A program made the position numbers and the translations under genes. The notes under the pieces are model-generated. The model did not search any database, was not told where the DNA came from, and saw nothing but the letters and a program-made list of their open reading frames with translations. From the NCBI GenBank assembly GCA_013180625.2, contig SNVD02000468.1:496001-560000 (forward strand): a stretch of DNA of 64,000 bases, in the 5' to 3' direction. The first letter of the stretch is position 1, and every line of letters begins with the position of its first letter. Below, in pieces: positions 1 through 12,096 of this stretch. Source of the DNA: Boswellia sacra (lineage: Eukaryota; Streptophyta; Magnoliopsida; Sapindales; Burseraceae).

Positions 1-401
1 ACTCATGCATCTTAGATCTACACCTCGAATGGGTATTTCACAAGAATTCAAGTTTGAGAAGCAAATGATCCAATGATAATGGAGATGGTGATGGGGGATC
101 GAGTGAGTTGAGCTATGGTCAATGATCTGCCATTATAGGAAGAGTGAGCTAGGGTTAGAGAGAATAGTGAAAGATAGAAAGAGATATAGTGAAATGGGTT
201 AGAGAGCTAGGTTACGTTTTAGTTTTTTCTTTTATTATTGTAAATACTTGTCAGTTAACAAGATTACGATACAAATAATTACATAGACTCTTAGAAAAAT
301 AGACATCAATTAATTTACATGGGTTTGACTTGGTTATACGTGTCAGTTTCTTAAAAACTGACAGAAAAAAAGTGACACTAAAACTTATTTTTCTTGTAGT
401 G
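1..401 (-). mobile_element. Terminal part of a CACTA (En/Spm-type) DNA transposon
   Basis: Read on the minus strand, this segment begins at 401 with CACTACAAGAAAAAT, the classic terminal motif of plant CACTA transposons. The gypsy protein match on the minus strand runs up to position 402 and stops there, so 401/402 is an insertion boundary. The other end lies off the window. No transposase coding is visible in the 401 bases. The trinucleotide next to the end is ACT, and its partner cannot be checked. The diagnosis rests on one terminus and the clean break in the neighbouring coding sequence. Confidence 0.62.
341..363. repeat. Subterminal hairpin in the CACTA end
   Basis: The 23-base segment reads TGTCAGTTT, five bases, then AAACTGACA, a near-perfect inverted repeat about 40 bases inside the CACTA terminus. 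Subterminal repeats of this kind commonly bind the transposase in CACTA elements. Here the binding role is inference. Confidence 0.5.
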
Positions 402-3400
402 ACTACTCCGATCCCTCCTTTAGTTGAAAACTTTATAGTTTGATGATATATCAAAATGACTGCCTTGGTGTCAACCAAGAAAGGTCTCCCCATGATAACA
501 TTGTACGTGCTAAGCTGGTTCACCATAGTGAATTCAGTCATAGTAGCAAATTTTGACCCTCACTTACCTAGCCTTATAGGTAAGTTAATGGTCGCTGGTG
601 AATAATGAACTCTCTCGCCTACGAATCCCACAAGCAAGGTATGACTTGGTCACAGCTAGAATTTAGTTAGGCTCATCCTTAAGAAAGCATCTTTATACAA
701 GACGTTAACTAAACTTCCCATATCGATCAGGATCCTCTAACATTCAAAATTAGCAATCATCATGTTAACAACCAAGGAATCTTCATGAGGATAAACCACT
801 CATTAGGTGTCATTTTGTGATAAGATGATTAGGTGGCGAGTTATTCTTCGCCCCTTATTAACATGGGTAATGAATATTTCCTTGTCAAGATGACAAAGTT
901 AATTCTTTCTAGCCGTGCTCAAATCCCTAGCTCGTTTAGTGCCCTTTGAAATGGTGGTTATTATAAGAACTTTAGACCTACCACCTTGGTCGTCTCCTTA
1001 TGCACGATTCATTTTCCATCCCTTATCTCCTTTTGCCTATTAGCATCTTTTCAAACAAAGTCATACAACTCCCTAGCCTTTATTAACTCCTTAATTTAGT
1101 CCCTCAAATGGCAACAACTTTCAGTATCATGCCTGACCTAATGGTGGTAATCATAATATCTCGATTGATCTCTCATAGAAGGTTCACTCCGTATTAGAGG
1201 TGGCTTTGGAAACATCCCAATGGGCTTTATTGCATCAAGAATATTTTTCTTGGTCTCGTTCAAAGTCATGTAAGTTAAATACCAATTAAATGGGCCAGTG
1301 CGAGTGTTAATCCCATGATTCTCAGTTTGGTATTGCCTCAATTGCTCAATGTCAGCTCGATGGACTTTGGCCTTGATCAACGAGCGAAATAGTAATTGCT
1401 CTAATGTTCATCGTGCAAAATCATCCTTCCAGGACTTGCATACTACCTTTTGATGAACTACCTTCCTGTTGACTGCTCTTTCCTATGTCGGGATGGTCGA
1501 ACACCTGAATGAGCATGACTTTCCATCATATTCCTCCCGTTATGCAACATTTGGTCCTTAAGTTGGTCTGTTTTAGCCATATTCAAAGTAATGGTAAAAA
1601 CATCTTCATAGCTTTAGGAAAGGTAGTCAGAGAAATACCTCCATATTCAATTAGGTAAAAAATTATTAATGACTGAAGTCAAAGCTATTAGATCTCTAAG
1701 GGCCCCCAAGCTAGTCACTTCGTTATTAAAATGTATGAACTCCAGACTTGACTTCTCTGATTTCTGGTTAACATTAGCTAACATATTGCTATTTCTCTAC
1801 ACTCTTTTAGATTCTTGAAAGTAACTTATGAACTGCCTTCTAAACTACCTAAAAATGGATATGGAGTGTGGGGCCAATGAACAAAACCTTTTCTTAGCTG
1901 GCCCAGTTAATGTCAAAGAAAAGACTCCACATAGCATGACGTCAAATGGGTTATAACACTCCATACGGTAGTAAATTACTCACTATGTTCTATAGGATCC
2001 TTCTGACTATTCATATGAATTAAGAGCAGGCATACTGAAATTACGTGGGAATGGTATCTTGTTATTTCCTTAGGAAATGGAGAATTTAAGTCCAAGTCAA
2101 GGAAAAGGTTTGGATTACCTTAGTTTTGAGCTTGAAGGAGCAATTGCATTTGCTTCATTTGGTGCTTGAGATCCTCAATATCTTGACCATGCACAAGGTG
2201 AACTCCTCTTTCACTATGATGTTGGTTGTGAGGACCTTCAATTGGGTACATATAGTATCCATTGTACCGTTTACCTCTATTGTCGTAGTTATAGCTATCT
2301 TTGCAATAAGAATTTCCAATTTGGTAGCTAATTTCACCCCTATCACCGACATTATATTTTGAAATCCCTATAATGCCCCTTGCTCACCCTATGGAATGGC
2401 CTAACCCTAAGTGGCCCTCTAAGTGACAACATTGGTAAGGTACTGACTTAAAAGTAGGGTATGGGGGTTGCCTTTGGTTAGATGGCCTCGAGGGATGGCA
2501 TGAACAATGTTAGCAGTTCTTTGATGCCGAGGTGCCATTTGAGCAGAAGTGTCAGTCGGGTGGCACTAAGGTGCCACATGAACCGAAGGGGTGGTTAGGT
2601 GGACTCGAGGTGCCTCTGAATAGTTGGGATTGATAGCATTTAAGTTCCTAATCCTACCTTGGTGATTCCTACTCCCTAATACTGGTGTGGCTTGATCATC
2701 AAGAAACACTAACCTTTATCGAACACTTACTCTTCCCTGCCTGGCCTTACCACCTCTTCTATCCCACCCTTGTATCCTCATTGCACTTTTTTGATCCATT
2801 GGATTACCTGCTCAAATGCTCTCGGGTGGTCAAGAGTTAGCTGTACCACATTTCAAAGAACCCTCCTATTAACTTGGATTAGTAATCAGAGGTGAAAATA
2901 ATGCTCTTTTGGTTTAAGTGGTTGACCAGGGTTCGGTGCCACCAAGTGAGGCACATATGATGGGTATGTAATTGAGCCATGTTGGTTTTGAGTCATGTGT
3001 GGGTTGTTGTCAAGTGCCAAAACTGGCGGTTAAGTGTTACCATGAGTTGGTGATTGGTTTGGTATGGTGCTTGTTTATATTGGGTTGCTTCCCATGACTT
3101 AGAGCCTCATGTTGTCGGTTAGTTAGGCTTGAGTTGAAGGATCAACTACGGTAATGACTTGTTGACTTAAAACTAAAAGGCCGATAGTAGTCGGTTCCGT
3201 AATTGTTTGTAGCTCCCCCCGGTGCTTCTTGTGACGCTTGTCTTCTCTCTATCCATCGTCACCTATCAGGCATGTTACTTGCACAGAACTTCCACAACAG
3301 ACGGTTATTCCACAAAGTAATTCGTAATCTTAGTGAAACAACTTACTATTCAAGGGAATTGGTAAATGAATGACTTCTTGTCGTGATTCCCATAAATGAC

Positions 3401-3406
3401 GCCAAA
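402..3406 (-). pseudogene. Decayed Ty3/gypsy gag-protease region
   Basis: Minus-strand remains of a Ty3/gypsy polyprotein. Near the primer site (2000-3380) is the amino-terminal gag part, not confidently read. At about 1960-1720 is a Retrotrans_gag-like segment (LTGPAKKRF, then APHSISIF and FRRQFISYFQ). At about 1160-1130 is the tail motif RYYDYHH followed by an RHDTESC-like run. At about 735-690 is an aspartic protease core (ILIDMGSLVNVLY). At 520-405 is the post-protease motif YNVIMGRPF. Stop codons and frameshifts interrupt all parts. Reverse transcriptase and integrase would lie to the left but are cut off by the CACTA insertion at 401 and the window edge. It is non-functional. Family assignment is good; the lineage within Ty3/gypsy is not determined. 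Confidence 0.7.
3387..3406 (-). other. Primer-binding site of the left Ty3/gypsy element
   Basis: On the minus strand this reads TTTGGCGTCATTTATGGGAA. It resembles the TGGCGCC...TGGGGA string that follows the 5' LTR in many plant Ty3/gypsy elements. It directly abuts the LTR end at 3407, as expected for a primer site. Confidence 0.5.
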
Positions 3407-4260
3407 TGTTGATGCCAAAAAATGGCTCAACATTAATTTTGTTAAACTTTTCTAGATGTGAACAGTGAATAAGAGAAATACCCCTAATCTTAAGTTGCTA
3501 GGGGTTAGTGAGTGATTGAAAATAGAGTTGAATAGTAAACTCTCAACTGGTGAGCTGATGTGGATGTATAACTAGAAAGGAAACCAACTCTTGAAGTTAG
3601 TCTTTGGTAACGGGACAACTTCTGATTGATAAAAGTGACAGATGTTGGAAGTGTTCCTTTTTCCCCAACGAGCTCAAGCAACTTCCATAGCAGTTATAGG
3701 AATTGAGTGATTGGCAGAAATGATTGAATACTCAAATAACTGAAAAACAAAGAAAAAAGGTTAGGGATCACCAGATTTCTTATCGGCGAGGGGATCACTG
3801 TTTTTTGTGAGAAATCAGGATGAATGCAAGTGTTTATGTGTGGATTTCATAGAAGAGGTTTATGAACAGTGATTAATGGAATAGTAAATGCTAGAGAGAG
3901 AAAGAGGATAGAGCACAAAACCCTACAAAATCTTGGTGGTTGCTAGAGAGGGAAGAATTATGAGAGATCCCCTTATCCCTTGTGTCTTTTTCCTTATATG
4001 TGATTCAAAGCTTAACCTAAATCTTGACCATCCGCTGTAGTGAGGTGGCAAGATCTTAGCAAGTAGGAAAGATCTTTGGAATATTCTTTGATGTAATAAA
4101 ACCTTAGTTTCGAAGTGATAAGAGGCTACCACATGGCATGATAATAATGAGCTACTTATTTTTCATAAATTATGAAACTGAGCGGTTACCACCTGATTGA
4201 CCCAGTCAAGTGTCTTTTAGTTAGATAGACACGTTCGTGACTTGGGCTTGACTTCACATA
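3407..4260 (-). repeat. Probable 5' LTR of the left Ty3/gypsy element
   Basis: The LTR edge at 3407 is set by the primer site; on the minus strand the LTR ends in ...TCAACA. The far edge is not certain. The sequence from about 4353 matches the intron of the dioxygenase pseudogenes, so the LTR must end before that, probably near 4260-4300. There is no second LTR in the window to confirm the boundaries. It contains no gene. Confidence 0.45.
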
Positions 4261-4299
4261 CTCCTCATGAGATATCATCTTAAATATCAAGGGCATTCT

Positions 4300-6887
4300 C
4301 TTCCTTTGATAAAAGGTTTAAAAATCTTGTTTACAAAAACAATTGAAACTTCTTCTCTCCTAGTATTCTTTTCCGGATATTTTAGTTTAGAGACAAGTGG
4401 TTGTCCAACAAGGAATATGTTGTAGAAAAGGAAAGTTTATTGGCACCCATGGAAACCACTTGAGATATAGAATTCATGTTTGCCATAATTGCTACTCAAA
4501 GGGTGGGCCTTTGCTCCTCGACTGAGGTCAAATCAAGGATATTTCATAGGGGAAAGTTTAATGTTTCAAGAGTTAAGAGGCATAATTTCTCACTAACAAG
4601 AAACATATACCGTCTTATGGCTTCAGATTTGCAGTTTGAAAATAGAACAACGACAAAAAATGTATGTAAATCTCAGTTATTAAGGTACTTGCTCGTATAT
4701 GATCTCCAATGTTCACTAGTAGAGCTCCATCCATGGGAAGAGTATCAAACCATAGAATTTCATGAAGAACCTGGAGAACCACCCATATTGTCTTGTGAAC
4801 TATGGTGAAGAAGCTACCATCAGTATGCTTAGGATTGCCCATGGTTAACCATGGTTTAGGGCATGCCGGGTAGTAATCGTCGAGAAGGAAAAGACACTCT
4901 GCATAGTCCAGTCTTCATGTAGCTAGGATTGAGCCCAAGAGCCTCTAATCATAACTCGAACAACTTATGCCCTAAACTTATTACATGTCTTATGTATTCC
5001 AACACTATATCTTTGAAAATCCGTAAAAACTCTCTTTAAGAATAATATACTTTTTGGCAATAAATAGTGGCTCTGCTTTTAATTAATAAACTATAGGCCT
5101 TAAGGGAAATCTTAAGTTGAATAAAAAGGAGAAGAAAGAAAATAAACCTAAAGCATTGCCATAATACCATTTAGGTGCTGAAAATACCATAGGTGAACCT
5201 TCGCTTGGACCAGGGGGCCCAACAAAAATTTGAAATTTCATTTTATCCCTTAAGTTTCAACAGTCGCAAATATACCTTTATATAAAAATTACTTGATTTT
5301 AACAAATATACCTTCATAAAAAAATTATCTAATTTTAACAAATATATCTCTTGCCATTGAGTGAGTTACATAGTTTGGTGAGTTATTCATGTGCCTCCAT
5401 TTTAGGTTGTTGTGTGATTGAAATGTCATGATATATATACTCATATAATTTATTTGGAAGGCATTTAAAATAAACATAATCATAATGGATTTGAAATATT
5501 ATTTGTAATATATATACTACATCAATATAAACTTTTATAAATATTCTTTGAACTCAATTCATCATCAATATATTAATTTACATAAAATCTTAAATTAGAT
5601 AATCAAATAGTAGGAAAAAACAAATTCTCTAGTTACATATCAAAATCCAAATATTAAACACGTTTAACTCTCATATAAAGTGTTAAAACAATATTATTCA
5701 AAACATATTAATTAATTATAATCAAATGACTTAAAAAATTATATATATGTTAGAAAACTTTTTCAAACTATAACATATTTCTTTAATCTTACATATATAT
5801 ATATATTCAAAAATAAAAAATATCTAATTTTTAATTTATTTGAAAATTATTTTAAATATAATTAAATCTTACTTGTTATATTTAGCTACATATTTATTTT
5901 AATTCTAAACTATGTGCTGCTCCGTCTAAAGAAAATTTCTGGGTCCTGGAAAATACTATCCACATTAACCAAAATTTATCAGATAGTCAACAATTGGAGT
6001 TGCAGATTTTGAAGACAACAGTACTATAGCTGTAGACATCTGGAAGTTCTACTAGGTCAGGTTGATGAAGAGCTAACCAATTAGCAACCACATCAATCCA
6101 ACTAGCTGCTTGACTTTGGTATAGATTAAAATTGGAAAAAAAATAACTTTTTACATGTGAAATCTCGCGACTGGAGCCCGTTCTTCACCCTAGTGTCTTG
6201 TTCATAAAAGCTTGGTATCCCATTTTTATCTCATCGAAAGCACTGACAGGAGTTCCATGGTTGATCACCCGAAAGAAACCCCACTTCTTGCATGCATTTC
6301 GAACTTTGCTAACAATCTCTTAGTGTGTAATTGAATCTTTGTTGATGCCTTCGAGGTCTATTGTTGGGATACTTAACTATGAGTTATTTGCTGTTTCCTT
6401 GTGTTAAGTTTGCCACTTTACCTAAAAACTTAAGCTAGTAGATGTGAGCTTAACATTAGTTTTATATTTCAATACGCCCCATCACGTGCAAGGCTCACGT
6501 TTTTTCGCACGTGAACTGGACCTCAAAAACTTCTTTTGGGTTTTTTATGTAGGCTAATTTAATTTCTTATTTAATTTGTAGTTGGGGGATTCGAATCTTA
6601 GATTGTTAGGTCAAAAGGTTCTGATACCATATTAAGTTTGCTATTTTACCTAAAACCTTAAGCTAGTAGGTGTAGATTTCACATTAGTTTTATACTTCAA
6701 TACCTCGTGAGAATGCTCTGTTCATACTTGAATATATGAGGAAGTTTGCTTACCCCTGCAGTAACAAGTCCCTTCAGACCGACTTTTGTATCATCAAAAG
6801 CTTTCAACTCACTTTCATATCAGACACTTCATGCTTAGATTTGGTTTCTGCCTGGATTTCATCGGACCTTGGCCCTAACATTTCCAT
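4300..6887 (-). pseudogene. 2OG-Fe(II) dioxygenase pseudogene A (exons 1 and 2 only)
   Basis: Remnant of a plant 2-oxoglutarate/iron-dependent dioxygenase of the ACC-oxidase-homolog group. Exon 1 runs from an ATG at 6887 to about 5980. It has the family phrase IPTIDLEGINKDSITH, a stop in place of the next residue, then KWGFFRVINHGTPVSAFDE, and ends with LYQSQAASWIDVVANWL and VELPDV. A frameshift lies near 6780. Exon 2 runs from about 5040 to 4690 and includes MGNPKHTDGSFFTIV, where H-T-D supplies two of the three iron ligands, then LQVLHE and a degraded VNIGD end. It also has a stop and a frameshift near 4900. Intron 2 sequence continues to about 4320, but exon 3, with the last iron-binding His and the R-x-S motif, is absent; the gypsy LTR lies where it should be. 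Substrate cannot be inferred. Confidence 0.8.
5200..5950. mobile_element. Extra AT-rich insertion in intron 1 of pseudogene A
   Basis: The flanks (5028-5195 and from about 5950) align with intron 1 of pseudogene C at 28140-28340. The roughly 750 bases between have no counterpart there. The segment is very AT-rich and its ends are GC-rich (CCAGGGGGCCC near 5211, GGGTCCTGG near 5941). It looks like a small non-coding transposon or its remnant, but I see no decisive terminal repeat or target duplication and do not assign a superfamily. Confidence 0.4.
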
Positions 6888-6930
6888 TCTTGTTTTTCAC
6901 CTCTCAGTGAGTTTGTTAGTGCATATATTG

Positions 6931-7432
6931 TTTAAGTAAATGGATGGATGCAGGACATTTTGTATATTAATTCTCTTTCACTTATTTTATCGATTAACAC
7001 AATTAATAGTTTTAGAGGACGTTATGATAAACAGTGCAGAATTTAAATTAATATCAAACTCCCTTGTGATTTAAATGTTATAACCATTATTTATGCATCG
7101 AGGATACTGGTGCAGCAAATCAATGTAAAGAAATTAAGAAATTGCAGAAAACCAGCTAGCTCAAGCTAAACTGGAAACAAGTTTAAGTAAATGGATGGAT
7201 GCAGGACATTTTGTGTATTAATTCCCTTTCACATATTTTATCGATTAACACAATTAATAGTTTTAGAAGATGTTATGATAAACAGTGCAGAATTTAAATT
7301 AATATCAAACTCCCTTGTGATTTAAATGTTATAAACATTATTTATGCATCGAGGATACCGGTGCAGCAAATCAATCTGAAGAAATTAAGAAATTGCAGAA
7401 AACCAGCTAGCTCAAGCTAAACTGGAAACAAA
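6931..7432. repeat. Tandem duplication of a 251-bp unit
   Basis: The segment beginning TTTAAGTAAATGGATGGATG at 6931 recurs at 7182, and both copies end in CTGGAAACAA (7180 and 7432). The two copies differ at only a handful of bases. It lies between dioxygenase pseudogenes A and B and contains no gene. Confidence 0.9.
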
Positions 7433-7683
7433 ATCTGTAATCGAAAACAGAGGACATTACAAAATATCTTCAAATGGTAATTGATAAACCGAAAATAAAA
7501 TACACTAGAATTTGTCTCATATGAGAAGACTCCTTAGTACTTGTACGCATCGTTTTGAAGAAATGAAAAATATCAAGACTAAGTAATTAAAACAAATAAC
7601 AAATATGCCATAAAAGTGGAAGACTAAAATTGATGCAGTGAAAACCAAATAGTCATTTTCCACTTTGTACGGGCCTTCAGTAT

Positions 7684-8522
7684 TCATGAGTACAAACCTT
7701 CACAGCTCAAAATTTTCCGGCGCAAGATGCCGTCAAGCCCTTTTGAATAAACGAATGAAACATAATCCTTTGCAGTGTTTTCCCTGTAAATTGGGGGATT
7801 CTCTTCGGATAGTAACTCTTTGATTGGACCATAAAATCTCAAGTCATTCTCTTCCTGGAAATGTGCTCTGAAGCAAAATGCCAATGAGATTCTTGGGCCT
7901 ACATCTTTCGCCAATTCTCTGTGGTAGACACTTTTGAACTTGTCATTGGATATTAGCTGCACAAGGACAGAAATAAAAACTAATTAGAGGCTCCATTTTG
8001 TGTCTTCATATTTTTTGTAGGACAGAAACATTTATCTGTCTTATGTGGATCTTAATTTTGATATAAACCCATATTTTGCCAATGCATATTGATACTGTTG
8101 CATATCTCATTTCATCGCCTGAATAGAACTCCTTTACCTCATTATCTTGCTCGTGAAATCTGCCCACGCCATCAATCGTATCCTCCAAAATACTTGATGG
8201 AATTCCATGATTAAAAAACCTGAAAGAAACCCCACTTCTCACAAGCATCTCTAACTTTGTCTATTACTCCACGGCGGATACTTTCATCTTTACAATGCCT
8301 TGAAAATCTATGGTAGGAATAGTAAACTTACAGTCACCAGAACCTGAATTGTTGTCAAGCTTGTCTTGCTCATGAATGAACATCCGTGGGACTTAAAGCA
8401 GCTCCAGAATCTACAAGTCCTTTTACGCCCGCTTTTGAGTCATCAAAAGACTTCAGTTCACTTTTCCGGTCATACGTTGAATGGCTATCTGCCTCAATCT
8501 TCCCTGAGTATGTGGTCGCCAT
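7684..8522 (-). pseudogene. 2OG-Fe(II) dioxygenase pseudogene B (exon 2 missing)
   Basis: Exon 1 starts with an ATG at 8522 and reads MATTYSGKIEADSHSTYDR, then ELKSFDDSKAGVKGLVDSG, the family's amino-terminal signature. Frameshifts follow near 8400 and 8225. Between them is RDACEKWGFFQVF, then NHGIPSSILEDTIDGVGRFH. Exon 3 (about 7957-7684) is open and complete: [20 protein letters not shown] then PRISLAF, giving the last iron-ligand His and the R-x-S 2-oxoglutarate motif, and it ends in a normal family C-terminus near KGLDG. The region that should be exon 2, with the H-x-D ligands, is missing: only about 150 bases separate the end of exon 1 from exon 3. It cannot encode an active enzyme, but exon 3 is the best preserved piece in the left part of the cluster. 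Confidence 0.82.
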
Positions 8523-8639
8523 TTTCTTTGCTGTGCTACTGCTAATGGAATTACGGAAATGGAAACTGCATCACCTATTAAGGCTGGATTTATTTCTTCA
8601 ATTTCAAATATTCAAAAGAAGATAAAAGGAAAAGAACAA

Positions 8640-9706
8640 AAAGATAGAAACACCAATTTCGTCACCAAGCGAGCCTGACATTTACTACTGTCGCCCGTTG
8701 TCACCAACTCAGCTAGCACTAGCTTGTTTTCTCTTGCCACGTGCTTGGCTTCAACTCTGTTTAACGTGACCTTTTTGTCTTTTTTCCGTGTGGACAGGAA
8801 CGCGTGCTATAACAAGATAGCATCGGCTATTTATTATTTTCTTTTTGACAATAGAAAATAAACTATCCAACTTACGTGATTAACTGAGTACAATCAACTT
8901 TGACGAGAGGTGGTTAGGCCTAACAAATTTTATATAACCCGTTAATACGACATAAACTTATTCAATAAAAATATATTTTTGATCTAATATTATCTGATCG
9001 AATCGTTCATGAGTTAACACGATAAAATTTATTTTATATTAGACCGTATTTGGGTTTATCCTAAAAAATACCGTTTCACCCATTTAACCCATTAATATTA
9101 AGAATAATTTAGTAAATTTATTTATGATACGTAAAAAAATAATAAAATATAACAAATTATTATAAATACTAATTTGTAACTATGTTTAACATAATGAAAA
9201 TTATTCTAATACAATTATGTCATTTTTAAGTATGTACGAGTATGATATTTTGATGGAGAATATAAGGGAAGAACTTATAGAATGTCCCCCTTTTTTTTAC
9301 AAAAATCATTTAATAATTGGACATTTTTAATTGTTTATCTTAGATATGCTTTAGATGAATCTTTAAATGATGTTGGATACAAAACTTTGTTTATATTTTT
9401 CTATTATATTAAATTTGGATATTTCAATAGATTTCAAAATATTTTTTAGATATTAAATTTACAAACTATTGGTTATATTTTGTGTTTAGAATTTATACAA
9501 ATCATGTTATACACATTATTTTCTAATTTGAAAATAAAAGCGAGTTAAATGGGTTTTATTCGAGTAACACGTTAAGTTAACAGTCAGGTTTGGGTTCTAA
9601 GATTTAAACATAATAAGTTAATGGATTAGATTTGTATTAATAGAATTTAACACGATATGAATACGAAATGTCACGAAACCACTCTAACATGACCCCTTGC
9701 CAGGTA
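8640..9706. other. Non-coding stretch with possible old hAT-like remnant
   Basis: No coding region is visible. The first 250 bases are upstream sequence of pseudogene B. From about 8898 to 9690 there are ACCCGTTAA-type and AAATGGGTTTTA-type repeats near both ends, reminiscent of the subterminal repeats of degraded plant hAT elements. No clear terminal repeat or duplication is present, so this is a weak call. Confidence 0.3.
8738..8743. promoter_or_regulatory. G-box (CACGTG) upstream of pseudogene B
   Basis: CACGTG within GCCACGTGCT lies about 215 bases upstream of the pseudogene B start codon. G-boxes bind plant bZIP and bHLH factors. As a six-base match it is only suggestive. Confidence 0.3.
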
Positions 9707-11165
9707 TAGAGGTGGCAAAAGATGAGGCCAACCTGGCCTGGCCTGACCTGCTTGTTCCAAAGTAAGGCAAGGCCTAGTCGGGCCTAATAGGAGGCTACGC
9801 CGAGTACAAGAATTTCGGCCTACAGACCAGTCTGTTGAGCCTGGCCTACATGGCCTGCAATCCCATTGATTTGTTTAAATTAAGAATTAATTTATTTTTC
9901 TGAATTATTGTCAATATTGTCTCTTAACTTATTATCAATTTTTTTTTGGAAACATCTATTAATAATAAAATAAAATATTTTGTTAAAAAATTATTGTCAC
10001 TTAAATTATTTTTAATTGTAGTTTAGAATTTCTATTAATAACATAAAGTATTCTTTTTAAAATTTTTAAATTATTGTCAATTTCTTTAAACTTATATTAA
10101 TAATAAAATAATTTTTTAAATTATAAAACCATAAAGAGTTTAAATTATAGATTATATTATTTAACCTTAAGGCCTTGTACAGTATTATAATATGAAAAAA
10201 AAGAGATCATTAGAATATAATAACTAATTTAGTTTATCACAATATTAAAATAGGTAAGGAAAATTAATATAATGGTAAAGATAATAGTAAATTGATTGAA
10301 AGGGTAAGAATTTATAGGATCACTATTATGTCCTTACTAAATTTAGAGTGGAATTTAATGAAATAAAAAATGATGATTGGATAAAATCACTTTTTTTCAA
10401 AAGCTAAAAAGCTTTTGCAAGGCAATTAAGCTTTTCGCGACCTTTAACAGATAAAAATGTAAATAAATGTCCAAAATTTTTTCTATAAATACAAACTTGT
10501 TGTCACATATTTTTTCACTCCAAACTCACTCTAATCTCAAACCCTCTCAACTCTCTCTTACTTTCATAATTTAGATGTAAATGATGAGACTGATTCTTAA
10601 ATTAAATGTAATTTTAAATTATTATTTTTATTGTTGGTATGAATTTTTTAATTAGAATGGATATATAAGTGCAAATGATAGATAGTTAGGTAGCTGCCAA
10701 TCTTGTTAGGATGTACTTAGCTCTAGTGATGTACTTATCTCTAATTTTATATTACACTGGTATTAATGAAAAATCTTTATTAATAATGAAATAATTTTTA
10801 TTTTAAATTATTGTCAATATATTTAAATATATATTAATAATAAAATAAAGTTGTTAAATTATGTAAAAAGCATAAAAACTATATAAAATTTGAAATTATA
10901 TATATAAATAAATAAATCGATTTGAAGGAAATGTCGCCTATATGGGCCAACCTGCCTAGCTTGGACAAGCCTACAGGTCGGCCTGGCTACCTTGCATTTA
11001 GGCCAGGTTAAGCCTTCATTTTTCTTAAAGAGTATTTCTATTCGACCCTCATTTTTTATTCCATTAGACCTTAACTCTAATTTACCAAGGATATACTTGT
11101 AACTTTAAATATATATCAATCTCTTATTATCTTCCATATTAAATTTTAACTAATATCATCTCCTT

Positions 11166-12041
11166 TGTTAGTGTTAACATGCATGTGCCATGCACATGTT
11201 ATTTTTTTGTACAACTTGTGATAAAACTAGAATATTATGTTGATTCCTATTTTACTGTTTCTAGAAGAATATTATAGGAAGTATTTGGTTTATAATAAAT
11301 ATCTTCTTAGATTAGGATATTGTTTCTTGTATCCTAATTAAAATAGGAGAATATTTATTTGTGTCCTAATTCCTTTAGGAGTTTAATTATATCTCTTTCT
11401 ATTATATTTCTCCTTATCCTAATATGATTTTGATTAGAATTTTTACAGGATTCTAAGGAGATTTCGTCCAGGCCTCCCACTATATATACAAAGTTATTTT
11501 TACATAACTTAGTTAGGAAGTTGGCTGATTGGTCGGTTGAGATTGAGAGAGTCTATGTCACGGCATTCAAAGAATTGAGAGGAGAGCTTCAACGCAAATT
11601 GGAATGCATCATTGATTTGATTCTTTGATTCATGTATGAGAGGTAGAAATTGTGCATGAATATTTGATTAGGTTTGATTGAGTTAGAAGATACTTGAGAG
11701 AACTTGCGAGTTAAGTGTTTATGTAATTCAGCATCAAACATCGTTGTTATGTATAACTTAACAGTGTGTTGGCAAGTTATCTGTGATAGAGAGTGGGCAT
11801 TGTCACTAGAGTTTAAGATCTTGACGGGATTTTGTTTTACAAAGTTAGGTCAGTGTGTGAGAGTGAATCAGTACTGTAAACGATCCTAAAGATTGTACAA
11901 ACAAGAACTTAGTGAATTGCAGCTCTATAGCTGTCTGTGGATGTAGGTTTTATAACCGAACCACGTAAAAATCCTCTTGTGTTGATTTACGTTACAGTTT
12001 ACTGTTATATTTCTTATAAGTGCATACTTCCAGAACATACA
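11166..12041 (+). repeat. 5' LTR of Sirevirus copy 1
   Basis: It begins TGTTAGTGTTAAC and ends ...CAGAACATACA directly before the primer site. It matches the 3' LTR (20154-21038) base for base over most of its length, with scattered substitutions and small indels. A short inverted motif, ATGTGC...GCACAT, lies near the start (11182-11197) and recurs in the LTRs of copy 2. Confidence 0.93.
11481..11490 (+). promoter_or_regulatory. TATA box of the 5' LTR
   Basis: TATATATACA lies near the middle of the LTR after a CTCCCAC run, and the same string occurs in the 3' LTR near 20470. The position fits the LTR promoter that would start the genomic RNA about 30 bases downstream. Confidence 0.6.
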
Positions 12042-12057
12042 ATTGTTATCAAAGTAG
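12042..12057 (+). other. Primer-binding site of Sirevirus copy 1
   Basis: ATTGTTATCAAAGTAG directly follows the LTR. It is a mutated form of the usual Copia primer site complementary to initiator methionine tRNA; the second copy in this window has the better preserved ATTGGTATCAGAGC. Confidence 0.75.
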
Positions 12058-12096
12058 GTTCACTGATAGACAAGTGAAGAAAATGATCAGGTTGAT

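Noticed and set aside
2126..2362. 78-codon plus-strand open frame in the left gypsy element
   Set aside because: It is antisense to decayed gag, hydrophobic by base composition and has an equally long open frame on the opposite strand.
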